A DNA stretch of 9,777 nucleotides from JBCCZC01 sp039188505 (GTDB taxonomy: Bacteria; Pseudomonadota; Gammaproteobacteria; Xanthomonadales; SZUA-38): contig JBCCZC010000209.1 of NCBI GenBank assembly GCA_039188505.1, positions 1-9,777 of the forward strand, in the 5' to 3' direction. Each line of letters starts with the position of its first letter. Positions within the stretch are counted from its first letter, which is position 1. Positions 1 through 6,231 of this stretch are shown in pieces. The translations under genes and the position numbers were made by a program. The notes below the pieces were generated by a model, which was given only the letters and a program-made list of their open reading frames with translations, did not search any database and was not told where the DNA came from.

Positions 1-86
1 ACACGCGTCGGGTCCTGGGCATGGCCCTGTCCGCGTCCTTCAACGCACCGATCGAGCGGGAGCGCTTCGGCGTCTTCCGCATGTAA
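1..86 (+). CDS. liuB: Acyl-CoA carboxylase carboxyltransferase (beta) subunit, C-terminal end only (LiuB-like)
   Basis: Only the last 27 codons are inside the window, read in the frame starting at base 3 and ending with TAA at 84-86. The visible tail includes LGMALSASFNAPI and ends in RFGVFRM. This matches the C-terminus I know from methylcrotonyl-CoA and related carboxyltransferase beta subunits, which close with a similar NAPI...FGVFRM segment. In the family this subunit transfers the carboxyl group from carboxybiotin to 3-methylcrotonyl-CoA in leucine breakdown, in complex with the biotin-carrying alpha subunit. That partner lies two genes downstream (LiuD). The gene ends 14 nt before the next start, so co-transcription is likely. 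Substrate specificity cannot be read from this fragment; the assignment rests on the tail plus the liuC-liuD neighbours. Confidence 0.8.
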   Translation, partial: TRRVLGMALSASFNAPIERERFGVFRM

Positions 87-87
87 C

Positions 88-93
88 GAGGAG
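88..93 (+). promoter_or_regulatory. Ribosome binding site of liuC
   Basis: GAGGAG lies 7 nt upstream of the ATG at 101, directly behind the liuB stop codon. It fixes the liuC start. Confidence 0.75.
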
Positions 94-100
94 CTGCAGC

Positions 101-898
101 ATGGCCGACAGCCATATCCATCTCGAGACCGACGCTCGCGGGGTCGCCACGATCACCCTGACACGCCCCGAGGTCCACAACGCCTTCAATGACCAGCTGG
201 TCGCGGAACTGGACAAGGCGCTCGCCGCCCTTGCCGCCGACGAGGACGTCCGCGTCGTCGTGCTCGCTGGCGAAGGCCCGTCCTTCTCGGCCGGCGGTGA
301 CCTCAACTGGATGCGCCGCATGGGCCAGACCGATGAGGCGGAGAACCGGGACGACGCGCTGGCCCTGGCCGCCACGCTGCGCCGGCTCAATTTCCACCCG
401 AAGCCGACCGTCGCGCGCGTGCAGGGCGCCGCCCTCGGTGGCGGCGTTGGGCTGGCGTGCTGCTGCGATATCGTTGTGGCCTCGGACGCCGCCCGCTTCG
501 GCCTGACCGAAGTACGGCTCGGCCTCGTGCCGGCGGTGATCTCGCCCTACGTGATCGACGCCATCGGCGCGCGACGCGCACGCCACCTTTTCCTGACGGG
601 CGAGATCCTCGACGCCGAAGCCTCGAAGGCCGCCGGCTTCGTCCACGTGCTGAGCGACGCGGACGGCCTCGACGCCGCCCTCGAACAGCAGATCGACTGG
701 CTCCTGCGCGGTGGCCCGCGCGCCGTCGCTGCCGCCAAGGCCCTGATCTTCGCCGTCCAGGGCGGCAAGAGCGAAGCCGGGCAGCAGCAGATCGACCAGG
801 CCACGGCCAGCCTCATCGCCCGGCTGCGGGTGTCCGAGGAAGGCCAGGAAGGTCTGACCGCGTTCCTCGAGAAGCGCCACCCCAGCTGGCGGAGCTGA
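101..898 (+). CDS. liuC: Enoyl-CoA hydratase/isomerase family protein, probable methylglutaconyl-CoA hydratase
   Basis: A 265-residue crotonase-fold protein. The probable reaction is hydration of 3-methylglutaconyl-CoA to HMG-CoA in leucine degradation, in the cytoplasm. Visible motifs are the first oxyanion-hole segment SAGGDLNWMRR (residues 63-73), the second at GAALGGGVGLACCCDI (109-124), and FGLTEVRLGLVPAVISPYV (133-151) with the candidate catalytic Glu137. The position matching the other glutamate of classical rat-type enoyl-CoA hydratase (GGGCEL) is Gly117 here. As I recall, LiuC-type proteins share this glycine and the PAVISP segment, which supports LiuC over FadB-like hydratases. Length is normal for the family. 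The start is set by a strong RBS, and the gene sits 8 nt before liuD. A general short-chain enoyl-CoA hydratase is the alternative; the gene order favours LiuC. Confidence 0.85.
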   Translation: MADSHIHLETDARGVATITLTRPEVHNAFNDQLVAELDKALAALAADEDVRVVVLAGEGPSFSAGGDLNWMRRMGQTDEAENRDDALALAATLRRLNFHPKPTVARVQGAALGGGVGLACCCDIVVASDAARFGLTEVRLGLVPAVISPYVIDAIGARRARHLFLTGEILDAEASKAAGFVHVLSDADGLDAALEQQIDWLLRGGPRAVAAAKALIFAVQGGKSEAGQQQIDQATASLIARLRVSEEGQEGLTAFLEKRHPSWRS

Positions 899-906
899 GC
901 AGAACC

Positions 907-2898
907 ATGTTCGACCGAGTGCTGATCGCCAATCGCGGGGAGATCGCCTGCCGAATCCAGCGGACCTGCCACCGCCTGGGCATCGAGACCGTGGCGGTCT
1001 ACTCGGACGCGGACGCGGACGCCCAGCACGTGCTGATGGCGAATGAGGCGGTCCACATCGGCCCGCCCGCGCCGGGCGAATCCTATCTCCAGGGCGAACG
1101 CATCATCGCTGCCGCGACGAAAACCGGCGCCCAGGCCATCCATCCGGGCTACGGTTTCCTCTCGGAGAACGCCGGCTTCGCCCGGGCCTGCGAGGCCGCA
1201 GGCATCGTCTTCATCGGCCCCTCGCCCGACACGATCGATCGCATGGGTTCAAAGGCGGAGGCCAAGCGCACCGTCGAAGCCGCGGAGGTCCCCACGGTTC
1301 CCGGCTACCACGGCGAGGACCAGGATGACGCCACGCTGGCGACCGAGGCGGAGCGCGTCGGCTTTCCGCTGATGATCAAGGCCACGGCCGGTGGCGGCGG
1401 CAAGGGCATGCGGATCGTTCATGCCGCAGAGGCCTTCGGCGAAGCGCTCGCCGCCGCACGCCGCGAAGCCGCGGGCGCCTTTGGCGACGACCGCGTGCTG
1501 CTCGAGCGCTACGTCCAGGAACCGCGCCACGTCGAAGTCCAGGTCTTCGGCGATCACCACGGCACCGTGGTCCATCTCTTCGAGCGCGATTGCTCCAGCC
1601 AGCGGCGCTACCAGAAGGTCATCGAGGAGGCGCCGGCGCCCGGCATCAGCGCGGAGACCCGCGCGGCCCTTTGCGAGGCGGCGGTTCGAGCGGCCCAGGC
1701 GGTCGGCTACGTCAACGCCGGCACCGTCGAGTTCATCGTTTCAGCCGATGGCAGCTTCTACTTCCTCGAGATGAATACGCGGCTCCAGGTGGAGCACCCG
1801 GTGACCGAGGCCATCACGGGCGTCGATCTCGTCGAGTGGCAGCTGCGGATCGCCGGCGGCGAACCGCTGCCCCCCGAGGCCCGAGCGCTGACCACGAGCG
1901 GTCACGCGATCGAGGCCCGGATCTACGCCGAGGACCCGGAGACCGGCTTCCTGCCCTCCTCCGGTCACACGACCTGGCTCTCCTTCCCCGCCAATGCGCG
2001 CGCGGACACGGGCCTCGTCGAGGGTGACACGGTCACGGTCCACTACGACCCGATGATCGCGAAGCTCATCGTGTACGGCCGGGACCGCGCCTCGGCCCTG
2101 GCGGCGATGCGCGCGGCGCTCGATCGGACGATCGTCCGCGGCCCCGTCACCAATGTTCAATTCCTGCGCCAGCTCTGCGACTTCGACCGGCTGATCGATG
2201 GCACCATGGAAACGGGGCTCCTCGACCGTGCGCTCGACGATGTCCTCGTGCCCCTGACCGAGCCCCGTGCGGACGCGCTGCTCGCGGGCGCCCTGCTCCA
2301 CCTGCTCGACGAGGAAGCGGCCAGCACCAGTGCCCAGGCCCACACGAACGATCCGTGGTCGCCCTGGGCGCTGACGGACGGCTGGCGGCCCGGCCACGCC
2401 GGCAGACGCGTCGTGTCGCTGCGCTTCCGGGACGCCCATTACCGCATCGATGCCTGGGGGAGCGAAGGCCGCTATCGCGTCCAGCTTCCAGAGGCCGAGG
2501 CCATCGAGATCGAGGCGGTTCGGCGCAGCAACGAGGACCTGCGCTGGCGCCAGGCCAACGGCTGGCGCTCCGCCGTGGCCAGCAGCTCGGGGGCGTCGCT
2601 CCACGTGGTCGTCGACGGTCAACAGCATGCGTTCGTCGCGGAGAATCCCTTCGCGCATGAGGAGACCGACGCCGCGGCCGAAGGCGTTGTGATGGCCCCC
2701 ATGCCCGGCAAGATTATCAGCATTCCGGCACCGCCCGGGACCTCCGTCACCGAGGGCCAGACGGTCCTGGTCATGGAAGCCATGAAGATGGAGCTTGCGC
2801 TCCCCGCGCCGCGCGATGGCGTGATCGCGTCCGTCGACGTCGCCGAGGGCGAGTTCGTCGAGGCCGACACGCCCCTGGTGGCGCTCGAAGACCTTTGA
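907..2898 (+). CDS. liuD: Biotin-dependent acyl-CoA carboxylase alpha subunit, probable methylcrotonyl-CoA carboxylase
   Basis: A 663-residue protein with biotin carboxylase, linker (BT) and biotin carrier domains in one chain, as in 3-methylcrotonyl-CoA carboxylase alpha subunits. It carboxylates its own biotin with ATP and bicarbonate and hands the group to the beta subunit. It begins MFDRVLIANRGEIACRI, the typical biotin carboxylase N-terminus, which decides the ATG at 907 although the frame stays open far upstream. The ATP-grasp glycine loop GGGGKGMR is at 162-169, and EMNTRLQVEHPVTE at 288-301 is the conserved active-site strand. The biotin attachment motif MEAMKM is near the end, with Lys627 as the biotinylated residue. 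Pro-Pro pairs occur at 53-54, 322-323 and 609-610 (the last is PPG). The RBS is weak (GGAG at 891-894, inside liuC), so translational coupling is likely. Propionyl- or geranyl-CoA carboxylase is the alternative; LiuC next door favours methylcrotonyl-CoA. Confidence 0.9.
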   Translation: MFDRVLIANRGEIACRIQRTCHRLGIETVAVYSDADADAQHVLMANEAVHIGPPAPGESYLQGERIIAAATKTGAQAIHPGYGFLSENAGFARACEAAGIVFIGPSPDTIDRMGSKAEAKRTVEAAEVPTVPGYHGEDQDDATLATEAERVGFPLMIKATAGGGGKGMRIVHAAEAFGEALAAARREAAGAFGDDRVLLERYVQEPRHVEVQVFGDHHGTVVHLFERDCSSQRRYQKVIEEAPAPGISAETRAALCEAAVRAAQAVGYVNAGTVEFIVSADGSFYFLEMNTRLQVEHPVTEAITGVDLVEWQLRIAGGEPLPPEARALTTSGHAIEARIYAEDPETGFLPSSGHTTWLSFPANARADTGLVEGDTVTVHYDPMIAKLIVYGRDRASALAAMRAALDRTIVRGPVTNVQFLRQLCDFDRLIDGTMETGLLDRALDDVLVPLTEPRADALLAGALLHLLDEEAASTSAQAHTNDPWSPWALTDGWRPGHAGRRVVSLRFRDAHYRIDAWGSEGRYRVQLPEAEAIEIEAVRRSNEDLRWRQANGWRSAVASSSGASLHVVVDGQQHAFVAENPFAHEETDAAAEGVVMAPMPGKIISIPAPPGTSVTEGQTVLVMEAMKMELALPAPRDGVIASVDVAEGEFVEADTPLVALEDL

Positions 2899-2902
2899 AT
2901 CC

Positions 2903-2920
2903 GACCCGGCGCGCCGGGTC
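2903..2920. repeat. Perfect 18-bp palindrome in the liuD-dehydrogenase spacer
   Basis: GACCCGGCGCGCCGGGTC equals its own reverse complement. It lies 5 nt behind the liuD stop codon and 12 nt before the RBS of the next gene. No T-run follows, so it is not a canonical intrinsic terminator. It could be an mRNA-stabilising or processing hairpin inside the operon, or a binding site for a dimeric regulator. Confidence 0.6.
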
Positions 2921-2944
2921 CGCAGCAGCAGCGAGGAAAGAACT

Positions 2945-3712
2945 ATGCGACTGGACCAGGTAAAGGCCGTCATCAGCGGCGGCGTTTCCGGACTGGGCTT
3001 CGCGGTGGCCAGGTACCTGGTCGACGGCGGCGCCCAGGTGACCCTGCTCGACATCAACGATGACCGCGGGGCAGAAGCGGTTGCGTCGCTTGGCGACGTC
3101 GCGACCTACGTCAACACCAACGTGGCGGACGAAGCCGCCGTGAGCCAGGCGGTCGACTCGGCCGCGGCCTTCATGGGCGGCCTCAATGTGGCGGTGGCGT
3201 GCGCGGGCATCCTCGGTGCCGGCCGTGCCCTGGGCCGCGAGGCGCCCATGCCCCTCGATTTCTTCTCCAACGTCATCAACATCAACCTCGTCGGCACCTT
3301 CAATCTCGCCAAGGCGGCCGCAGCCGTCATGGCCGAGCAGGAAGCCGGTGCGGACGGCGAGCGCGGCGTCATCGTCAACACGGCATCCGTCGCCGCCTAC
3401 GAGGGCCAGATTGGCCAGGTGGCGTACTCGGCGTCGAAGGGCGGCGTCGTCGGCATGACCCTGCCGCTGGCGCGTGAGTTCAACCGCATCGGCGTGCGGG
3501 TCATGACGATCGCCCCCGGCATCTTTCACACCCCGATGGTCGACGGCATGACGCCGGAGCTCCAGGAGGCCCTCGCCTCGAACATCCCGTTCCCGCAGCG
3601 CCTCGGCAAGCCCGAGGAGTTCGCGCAGACGGTCGGTTCGATCGTCGAGAACAGCTACCTGAACGGCACGACGATCCGCGTCGACGGCGCGGTTCGACTG
3701 CAGCCGAAGTAA
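2945..3712 (+). CDS. SDR-family 3-hydroxyacyl-CoA dehydrogenase, HSD10 type
   Basis: A 255-residue short-chain dehydrogenase, probably oxidising 2-methyl-3-hydroxybutyryl-CoA (isoleucine pathway) or other 3-hydroxyacyl-CoAs with NAD. The cofactor glycine motif is SGGVSGLG (11-18), and an acidic Asp36 at the end of the second strand (LLDIN) fits NAD rather than NADP. ACAG is at 85-88. The catalytic residues are Asn114, Ser148, Tyr161 and Lys165 (YSASK). The stretch GQVAYSASKGGVVGMTLPLA (158-177), followed by VMTIAPGIF, closely matches what I remember of human HSD17B10, as does the C-terminal IRVDGAVRLQP. The start is supported by GAGGAAAG at 2933-2940. The position after liuD suggests that leucine and isoleucine degradation are handled by one operon. 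A broad-range acyl-CoA dehydrogenase role in beta-oxidation remains possible. Confidence 0.85.
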   Translation: MRLDQVKAVISGGVSGLGFAVARYLVDGGAQVTLLDINDDRGAEAVASLGDVATYVNTNVADEAAVSQAVDSAAAFMGGLNVAVACAGILGAGRALGREAPMPLDFFSNVININLVGTFNLAKAAAAVMAEQEAGADGERGVIVNTASVAAYEGQIGQVAYSASKGGVVGMTLPLAREFNRIGVRVMTIAPGIFHTPMVDGMTPELQEALASNIPFPQRLGKPEEFAQTVGSIVENSYLNGTTIRVDGAVRLQPK

Positions 3713-3714
3713 GG
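3711..3714 (+). promoter_or_regulatory. Ribosome binding site of efpL, overlapping the preceding stop codon
   Basis: AAGG begins within the dehydrogenase TAA stop (3710-3712) and lies 8 nt before the efpL ATG at 3723. The overlap suggests translational coupling of the two genes. Confidence 0.5.
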
Positions 3715-3722
3715 TCACGACC

Positions 3723-4289
3723 ATGCCGAAGGCGAGCGACATCCAGAAGGGCGCCGTGGTGCGTTTCCGCGACCAGGTCTGCGCCGTCCGCAAGCGCGAG
3801 GTGCAGCTGCCCTCGTCCCGCGGCAGCAACACGCTGTACAAGCTGCGGCTCCAGGATGTGCAGACGGGCCAGAACATCGACCACACGTTCAAGGGAGACG
3901 ACCAGCTCGAATCCGTCGAGTTCCTGCGCCGACCGGTCAGCTATTCCTATTTCGATGGCGAGATGCACGTCTTCCTCGACGACGAGGACTACAGCCAGTA
4001 CCTGCTCTCGGCCGACGACCTTGCCGACGAGCTGCCGTTCCTCTCCGAGGACGCCACGGATCTCCAGGTCATGATCATCGAGGACCAGGCCGTCGGCATC
4101 CAGCTGCCGAACACGATGGTCATGGAGATCGAGGAGACCTCACCGGCGATCAAGGGCGCGACGGTGACCAAGCGCACGAAGCCCGCGATGCTCGCGGGCG
4201 GGCTGGAGATCCAGGTGCCGGAGTACCTCTCGACGGGCGAGAAGATCAAGGTCAATACGGAAAACGCGACCTTCGTATCGCGCGCCTGA
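3723..4289 (+). CDS. efpL: Elongation factor P-like protein EfpL (YeiP)
   Basis: A 188-residue three-domain EF-P paralogue. EfpL binds the ribosome near the E site and relieves stalling at proline-containing motifs. The sequence aligns along its whole length with my memory of E. coli YeiP: the MP(K/R)A start, LYKLRLQDVQTGQ, FKGDD (56-60), the LPNTM region, the TSPAIKGA and RTKPA block, and the C-terminal IQVPEYLSTGEKIKV signature. The loop tip that carries a modified Lys or Arg in canonical EF-P reads PSSRGSN here with Arg33, the residue number reported for the unmodified E. coli EfpL tip. The longer loop and LYK context separate it from true EF-P. It starts 10 nt behind the dehydrogenase gene, so it is probably in the same transcript as the branched-chain catabolic genes, an uncommon neighbourhood for a translation factor. 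Confidence 0.92.
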   Translation: MPKASDIQKGAVVRFRDQVCAVRKREVQLPSSRGSNTLYKLRLQDVQTGQNIDHTFKGDDQLESVEFLRRPVSYSYFDGEMHVFLDDEDYSQYLLSADDLADELPFLSEDATDLQVMIIEDQAVGIQLPNTMVMEIEETSPAIKGATVTKRTKPAMLAGGLEIQVPEYLSTGEKIKVNTENATFVSRA

Positions 4290-4300
4290 GCATCGATGAC

Positions 4301-4326
4301 CATCCGGCGGCGCCCGCCGCCGGATG
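4301..4326. terminator. Hairpin between convergent efpL and sel1-repeat gene, candidate bidirectional terminator
   Basis: CATCCGGCGGCG and its exact reverse complement CGCCGCCGGATG form a 12-bp stem around a 2-nt loop; in practice the innermost pair would open to a 4-nt loop. It sits in the 47-nt space between two convergent stop codons and can fold on either transcript. No T-run follows on either strand, so termination is plausible from strength and position but not proven. Confidence 0.6.
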
Positions 4327-4336
4327 GGTGCGCGAG

Positions 4337-4915
4337 TCAGCCCTTGATGGCCTCTTCGAAGTCATCCGCATACGATTCCACGGCTTCCTTGTACTCGCGC
4401 ACGCTCACGCGGTAATACATGCCGTCGATCTGGATCTGGATCTGCTCCATGGGGCTCATACGCGATGATCCCGAACCCCGCAGTTCGCGCCGGACCCAGC
4501 TCTTGCGCTTCTTGAGCGCCTTCTCATCGCTGTAGTCCTTGGCAAGCTTGGAGTAGTGCTTCTCTGCCTCCGTCTTGACGCCATCGTCAAGCGCATCGGC
4601 GAGCTCCACATACGCCTTCTTGATCCGCATGTCGTCGCCGGCACTGTTGGCCAGCTTCACCCACGCGTAGGCCAGCGCCGCGTCGGCGTCAACGCCCTGG
4701 CCGTCGAGGTACTGCAGGCCGATCAGCTTCTGCGCTTCCTTGCTGCCGTACGCGGCGGCATCAAGGTAGAACTTGTGCGCGGTGTCGTACTTGCCGCGGG
4801 CCGCGGCCGCCTTGCCCTTTTGCAGGGCCGGTCCGTCGGGGTAGAGTTTGGTGTAGTCCTGGGCCCACGCGCCAGTGGTCACCAGGGCCAGAAACAGCAT
4901 TGCAATTCCGCGCAT
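4337..4915 (-). CDS. Secreted Sel1-repeat protein
   Basis: A 192-residue protein beginning MRGIAMLFLALVTTGAWAQDY. It has a signal peptide with a hydrophobic core at about 4-14 and probable cleavage after Ala18 (AWA|QD), so it is exported, probably to the periplasm. Residues 41-77 form one clear Sel1/TPR-like repeat (Ala46, Tyr50, Ala53, Gly57, AQ at 61-62, Gly66, then DGQGVD). A second, partial repeat follows at 78-95 (AALAYAWVKLANSAGD). The rest is charged and helical, with Lys/Arg-rich segments at 115-146 and an acidic C-terminus. Sel1 repeats usually bind proteins or peptidoglycan-related partners; no specific role can be given. The start is fixed by GGGGAGG 7 nt upstream, although the frame stays open for another 193 codons. 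It stands alone and converges on efpL. Confidence 0.8.
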   Translation of the reverse strand: MRGIAMLFLALVTTGAWAQDYTKLYPDGPALQKGKAAAARGKYDTAHKFYLDAAAYGSKEAQKLIGLQYLDGQGVDADAALAYAWVKLANSAGDDMRIKKAYVELADALDDGVKTEAEKHYSKLAKDYSDEKALKKRKSWVRRELRGSGSSRMSPMEQIQIQIDGMYYRVSVREYKEAVESYADDFEEAIKG

Positions 4916-4922
4916 CGCGAAA

Positions 4923-4929
4923 CCTCCCC
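4923..4929 (-). promoter_or_regulatory. Ribosome binding site that decides the sel1-repeat start
   Basis: GGGGAGG on the - strand lies 7 nt before the ATG at 4915-4913. It selects the start with the signal peptide and argues against the long upstream extension of the frame. Confidence 0.8.
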
Positions 4930-5531
4930 ACATCAGTCCATTACTTTCGGTTCTTGTCAGGCGAACAGATCTGCCCATGTCCGCAGTTCCGTGACCATAG
5001 TTGCGGGTCTGAAGCTTTGCAACTCCGACGATTCGGACGCCCGTCGTGCCGCGAGCCTTCGCGATCATGGGCAATGACTTCAGGCGCGAGCAGCCGTGAC
5101 GAACGACGAACACAGCCGACGCGACCTCGAAAACGCGATCACCACGGACCCGCGTGCGGAGATCACCGACGACGGTTATCGCCGGCTTGAACGCCTGCTC
5201 TCGGCCCAGCAACCGCTCAACGTTCCCGAACACCACCACGAACGGCGCTTCATCATCGAGCACCAGACCTCGAAAATCCTGCCAGTTCGTCCAGAGTTGA
5301 GTGGCCAGCGCGAGTATTTCATCGGTTTCGCTGAAGCCAACGGACCTGAAGTCAGCTTGGGCGATTGCAGACTCTTTCGCATTCCCGTGGGCCGATGGCC
5401 GTCGGGAATGGCAGCATATCCCTGGACCACTGGCGCGGACCGGGTCGCCGTGCTCGGCCACATAATTTCGCGATTGCGGGACCGTTCCGTACAATCGGAA
5501 GCAGGGTGGGAACGCAGAGAAGGGGCCGAGA
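4930..5531. other. Gap of about 0.6 kb between the sel1-repeat gene and maiA, mostly unexplained
   Basis: I find no RNA gene, IS remnant or recognisable protein here. The region should hold the sel1 promoter on the - strand and the maiA promoter at the right end. Both a - frame (continuous with the sel1 gene) and a + frame (from 5096) stay open across much of it, and neither translation is familiar. The + frame is described separately as a doubtful ORF. Confidence 0.5.
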
Positions 5532-5653
5532 ATGAAGTTGAAGCTCTACACCTACTGGCGCAGCAGCGCCGCGTACCGTGTGCGCATTGCGCTCAACCTC
5601 AAGGGCCTGCCCCACGAACTCACTCCGGTCCACCTCCTCCGCGAGGGTGGTGA
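5096..5653 (+). CDS. Doubtful hypothetical ORF (GTG start), possibly a gene remnant
   Basis: A 185-codon open frame with a GTG start and only a weak RBS-like AGGCG 9 nt upstream. I do not recognise the product. Its first half (TNDEHSRRDLENAITT, then DDGYRRLERLLSAQQ) looks helical and protein-like. By hand count the first 60 codons have about 78% G or C at third positions, but this falls to roughly 63% further on. The last 122 nt overlap the start of maiA in another frame, where the translation turns into an arginine/proline-rich shadow, so the annotated end is unlikely to be real. It may be a decayed gene whose true 3' end was lost when it came to abut maiA, or simply chance. The opposite strand is also open here, which weakens the case for either reading. 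Confidence 0.2.
   Translation: MTNDEHSRRDLENAITTDPRAEITDDGYRRLERLLSAQQPLNVPEHHHERRFIIEHQTSKILPVRPELSGQREYFIGFAEANGPEVSLGDCRLFRIPVGRWPSGMAAYPWTTGADRVAVLGHIISRLRDRSVQSEAGWERREGAENEVEALHLLAQQRRVPCAHCAQPQGPAPRTHSGPPPPRGW
5490..5495 (+). promoter_or_regulatory. Candidate -10 box of maiA
   Basis: TACAAT matches the sigma-70 -10 consensus at 5 of 6 positions. It would give a 5' leader of about 30 nt before the ATG at 5532, with an RBS (AGGGG at 5521-5525) in between. No good -35 box lies at the right distance; TTTCGC at 5466-5471 is the best and is weak. Confidence 0.35.
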
Positions 5654-6185
5654 ACACCTGACCGAGGACTTCGCCCGACTCAATCCCCAGCGCCTGGTTC
5701 CCGTGCTGATCGACGGTGAACGCGTCCTGCGCCAATCCATGGCGATCATCGAGTACCTCGATGAAGCCTATCCGGACATCCCCTTGATGCCGTCCGAGCT
5801 TCGTTCGCGCCACCGTGTTCGGGCGCTTGCGCAGCTGGTTGCGTGCGACATCCACCCGGTCGCCAACCTTCGGGTGATGAAGTATCTCGAAGGCGAGTAC
5901 GGGCTTGGCGCCGAGCAGAAGGCCGCCTGGCAGCGACGCTGGATCCAGGAAGGCTTCGACGCGCTCGAACAGCTGCTCGCGGATTGCCCGACCACCGGCG
6001 AATTCTGCGAGGGCGACGACCCGACGCTGGCGGACGCCTGCCTTGCTCCACAGGTCTACAATGCGATCCGCTTCGAATGCCCGTTGCGGCCTTACCCGAC
6101 CATTCGTCGGATCTACGCCAACTGCATGGCCGTCGAGGCCTTTCACGACGCCTCGCCCGATCGCCAGCCCGACGCAAAGTCCTGA
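5532..6185 (+). CDS. maiA: Maleylacetoacetate isomerase (zeta-class glutathione S-transferase)
   Basis: A 217-residue protein with a thioredoxin-like N-terminal and helical C-terminal GST domain. It isomerises maleylacetoacetate to fumarylacetoacetate with glutathione in tyrosine/homogentisate breakdown. The zeta-class active-site motif appears as RSSAAYRVRIALNLKG (10-25), with Ser11/Ser12 and Arg16 in the catalytic positions. The glutathione-binding NPQRLVPVL (51-59) with its cis-proline loop and QSMAIIEYLDE (68-78) follow. The C-terminal domain contains the conserved TLADACLAPQVYNA segment and ends near DASPDRQPDA, as in other MaiA proteins. The start is supported by AGGGG 6 nt upstream. 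No homogentisate dioxygenase or fumarylacetoacetase gene is within view, so it is separated from its usual partners here. A glutathione-dependent maleylpyruvate isomerase is the main alternative. Confidence 0.88.
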   Translation: MKLKLYTYWRSSAAYRVRIALNLKGLPHELTPVHLLREGGEHLTEDFARLNPQRLVPVLIDGERVLRQSMAIIEYLDEAYPDIPLMPSELRSRHRVRALAQLVACDIHPVANLRVMKYLEGEYGLGAEQKAAWQRRWIQEGFDALEQLLADCPTTGEFCEGDDPTLADACLAPQVYNAIRFECPLRPYPTIRRIYANCMAVEAFHDASPDRQPDAKS

Positions 6186-6194
6186 TCGCCTCCG

Positions 6195-6206
6195 AAGCCC
6201 GGGCTT
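6195..6206. terminator. Palindrome in the convergent maiA / aldolase-like spacer, weak terminator candidate
   Basis: AAGCCCGGGCTT is a perfect 12-bp palindrome in the 46-nt space between two convergent genes. A second small inverted repeat (CCGAC...GTCGG, 6210-6228) follows. No T-run beyond three bases is present. The location fits shared termination, but a 12-bp palindrome has almost no loop. Confidence 0.3.
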
Positions 6207-6231
6207 TCGCCGACCCGCAGCCTGTCGGGCC

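Noticed and set aside
457..906. A 150-codon upstream extension of the liuD reading frame
   Set aside because: It lies entirely inside liuC in another frame and is arginine/proline-rich. The biotin carboxylase N-terminus MFDRVLIANRGEIA begins exactly at 907.
1741..3057. Long - strand open frame (438 codons) opposite liuD and the HSD10-like gene
   Set aside because: It is a shadow of high-GC codon use on the coding strand. It crosses two well-identified genes and has low-complexity composition.
2771..3892. Long - strand open frame (373 codons) opposite the dehydrogenase and the start of efpL
   Set aside because: It is antisense to genes with clear motifs, and its His/Asp/Arg-rich composition is typical of reverse-frame shadows.
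4916..5494. N-terminal extension of the Sel1-repeat frame (193 more codons)
   Set aside because: A strong RBS and a clean signal peptide place the start at 4915. The extension would bury the signal peptide and has no family resemblance.
5474..5495. TTGCGG...TACAAT as a complete sigma-70 promoter for maiA
   Set aside because: The spacer is only 10 nt, far from the required 16-18, so only the -10 box is kept as a candidate.
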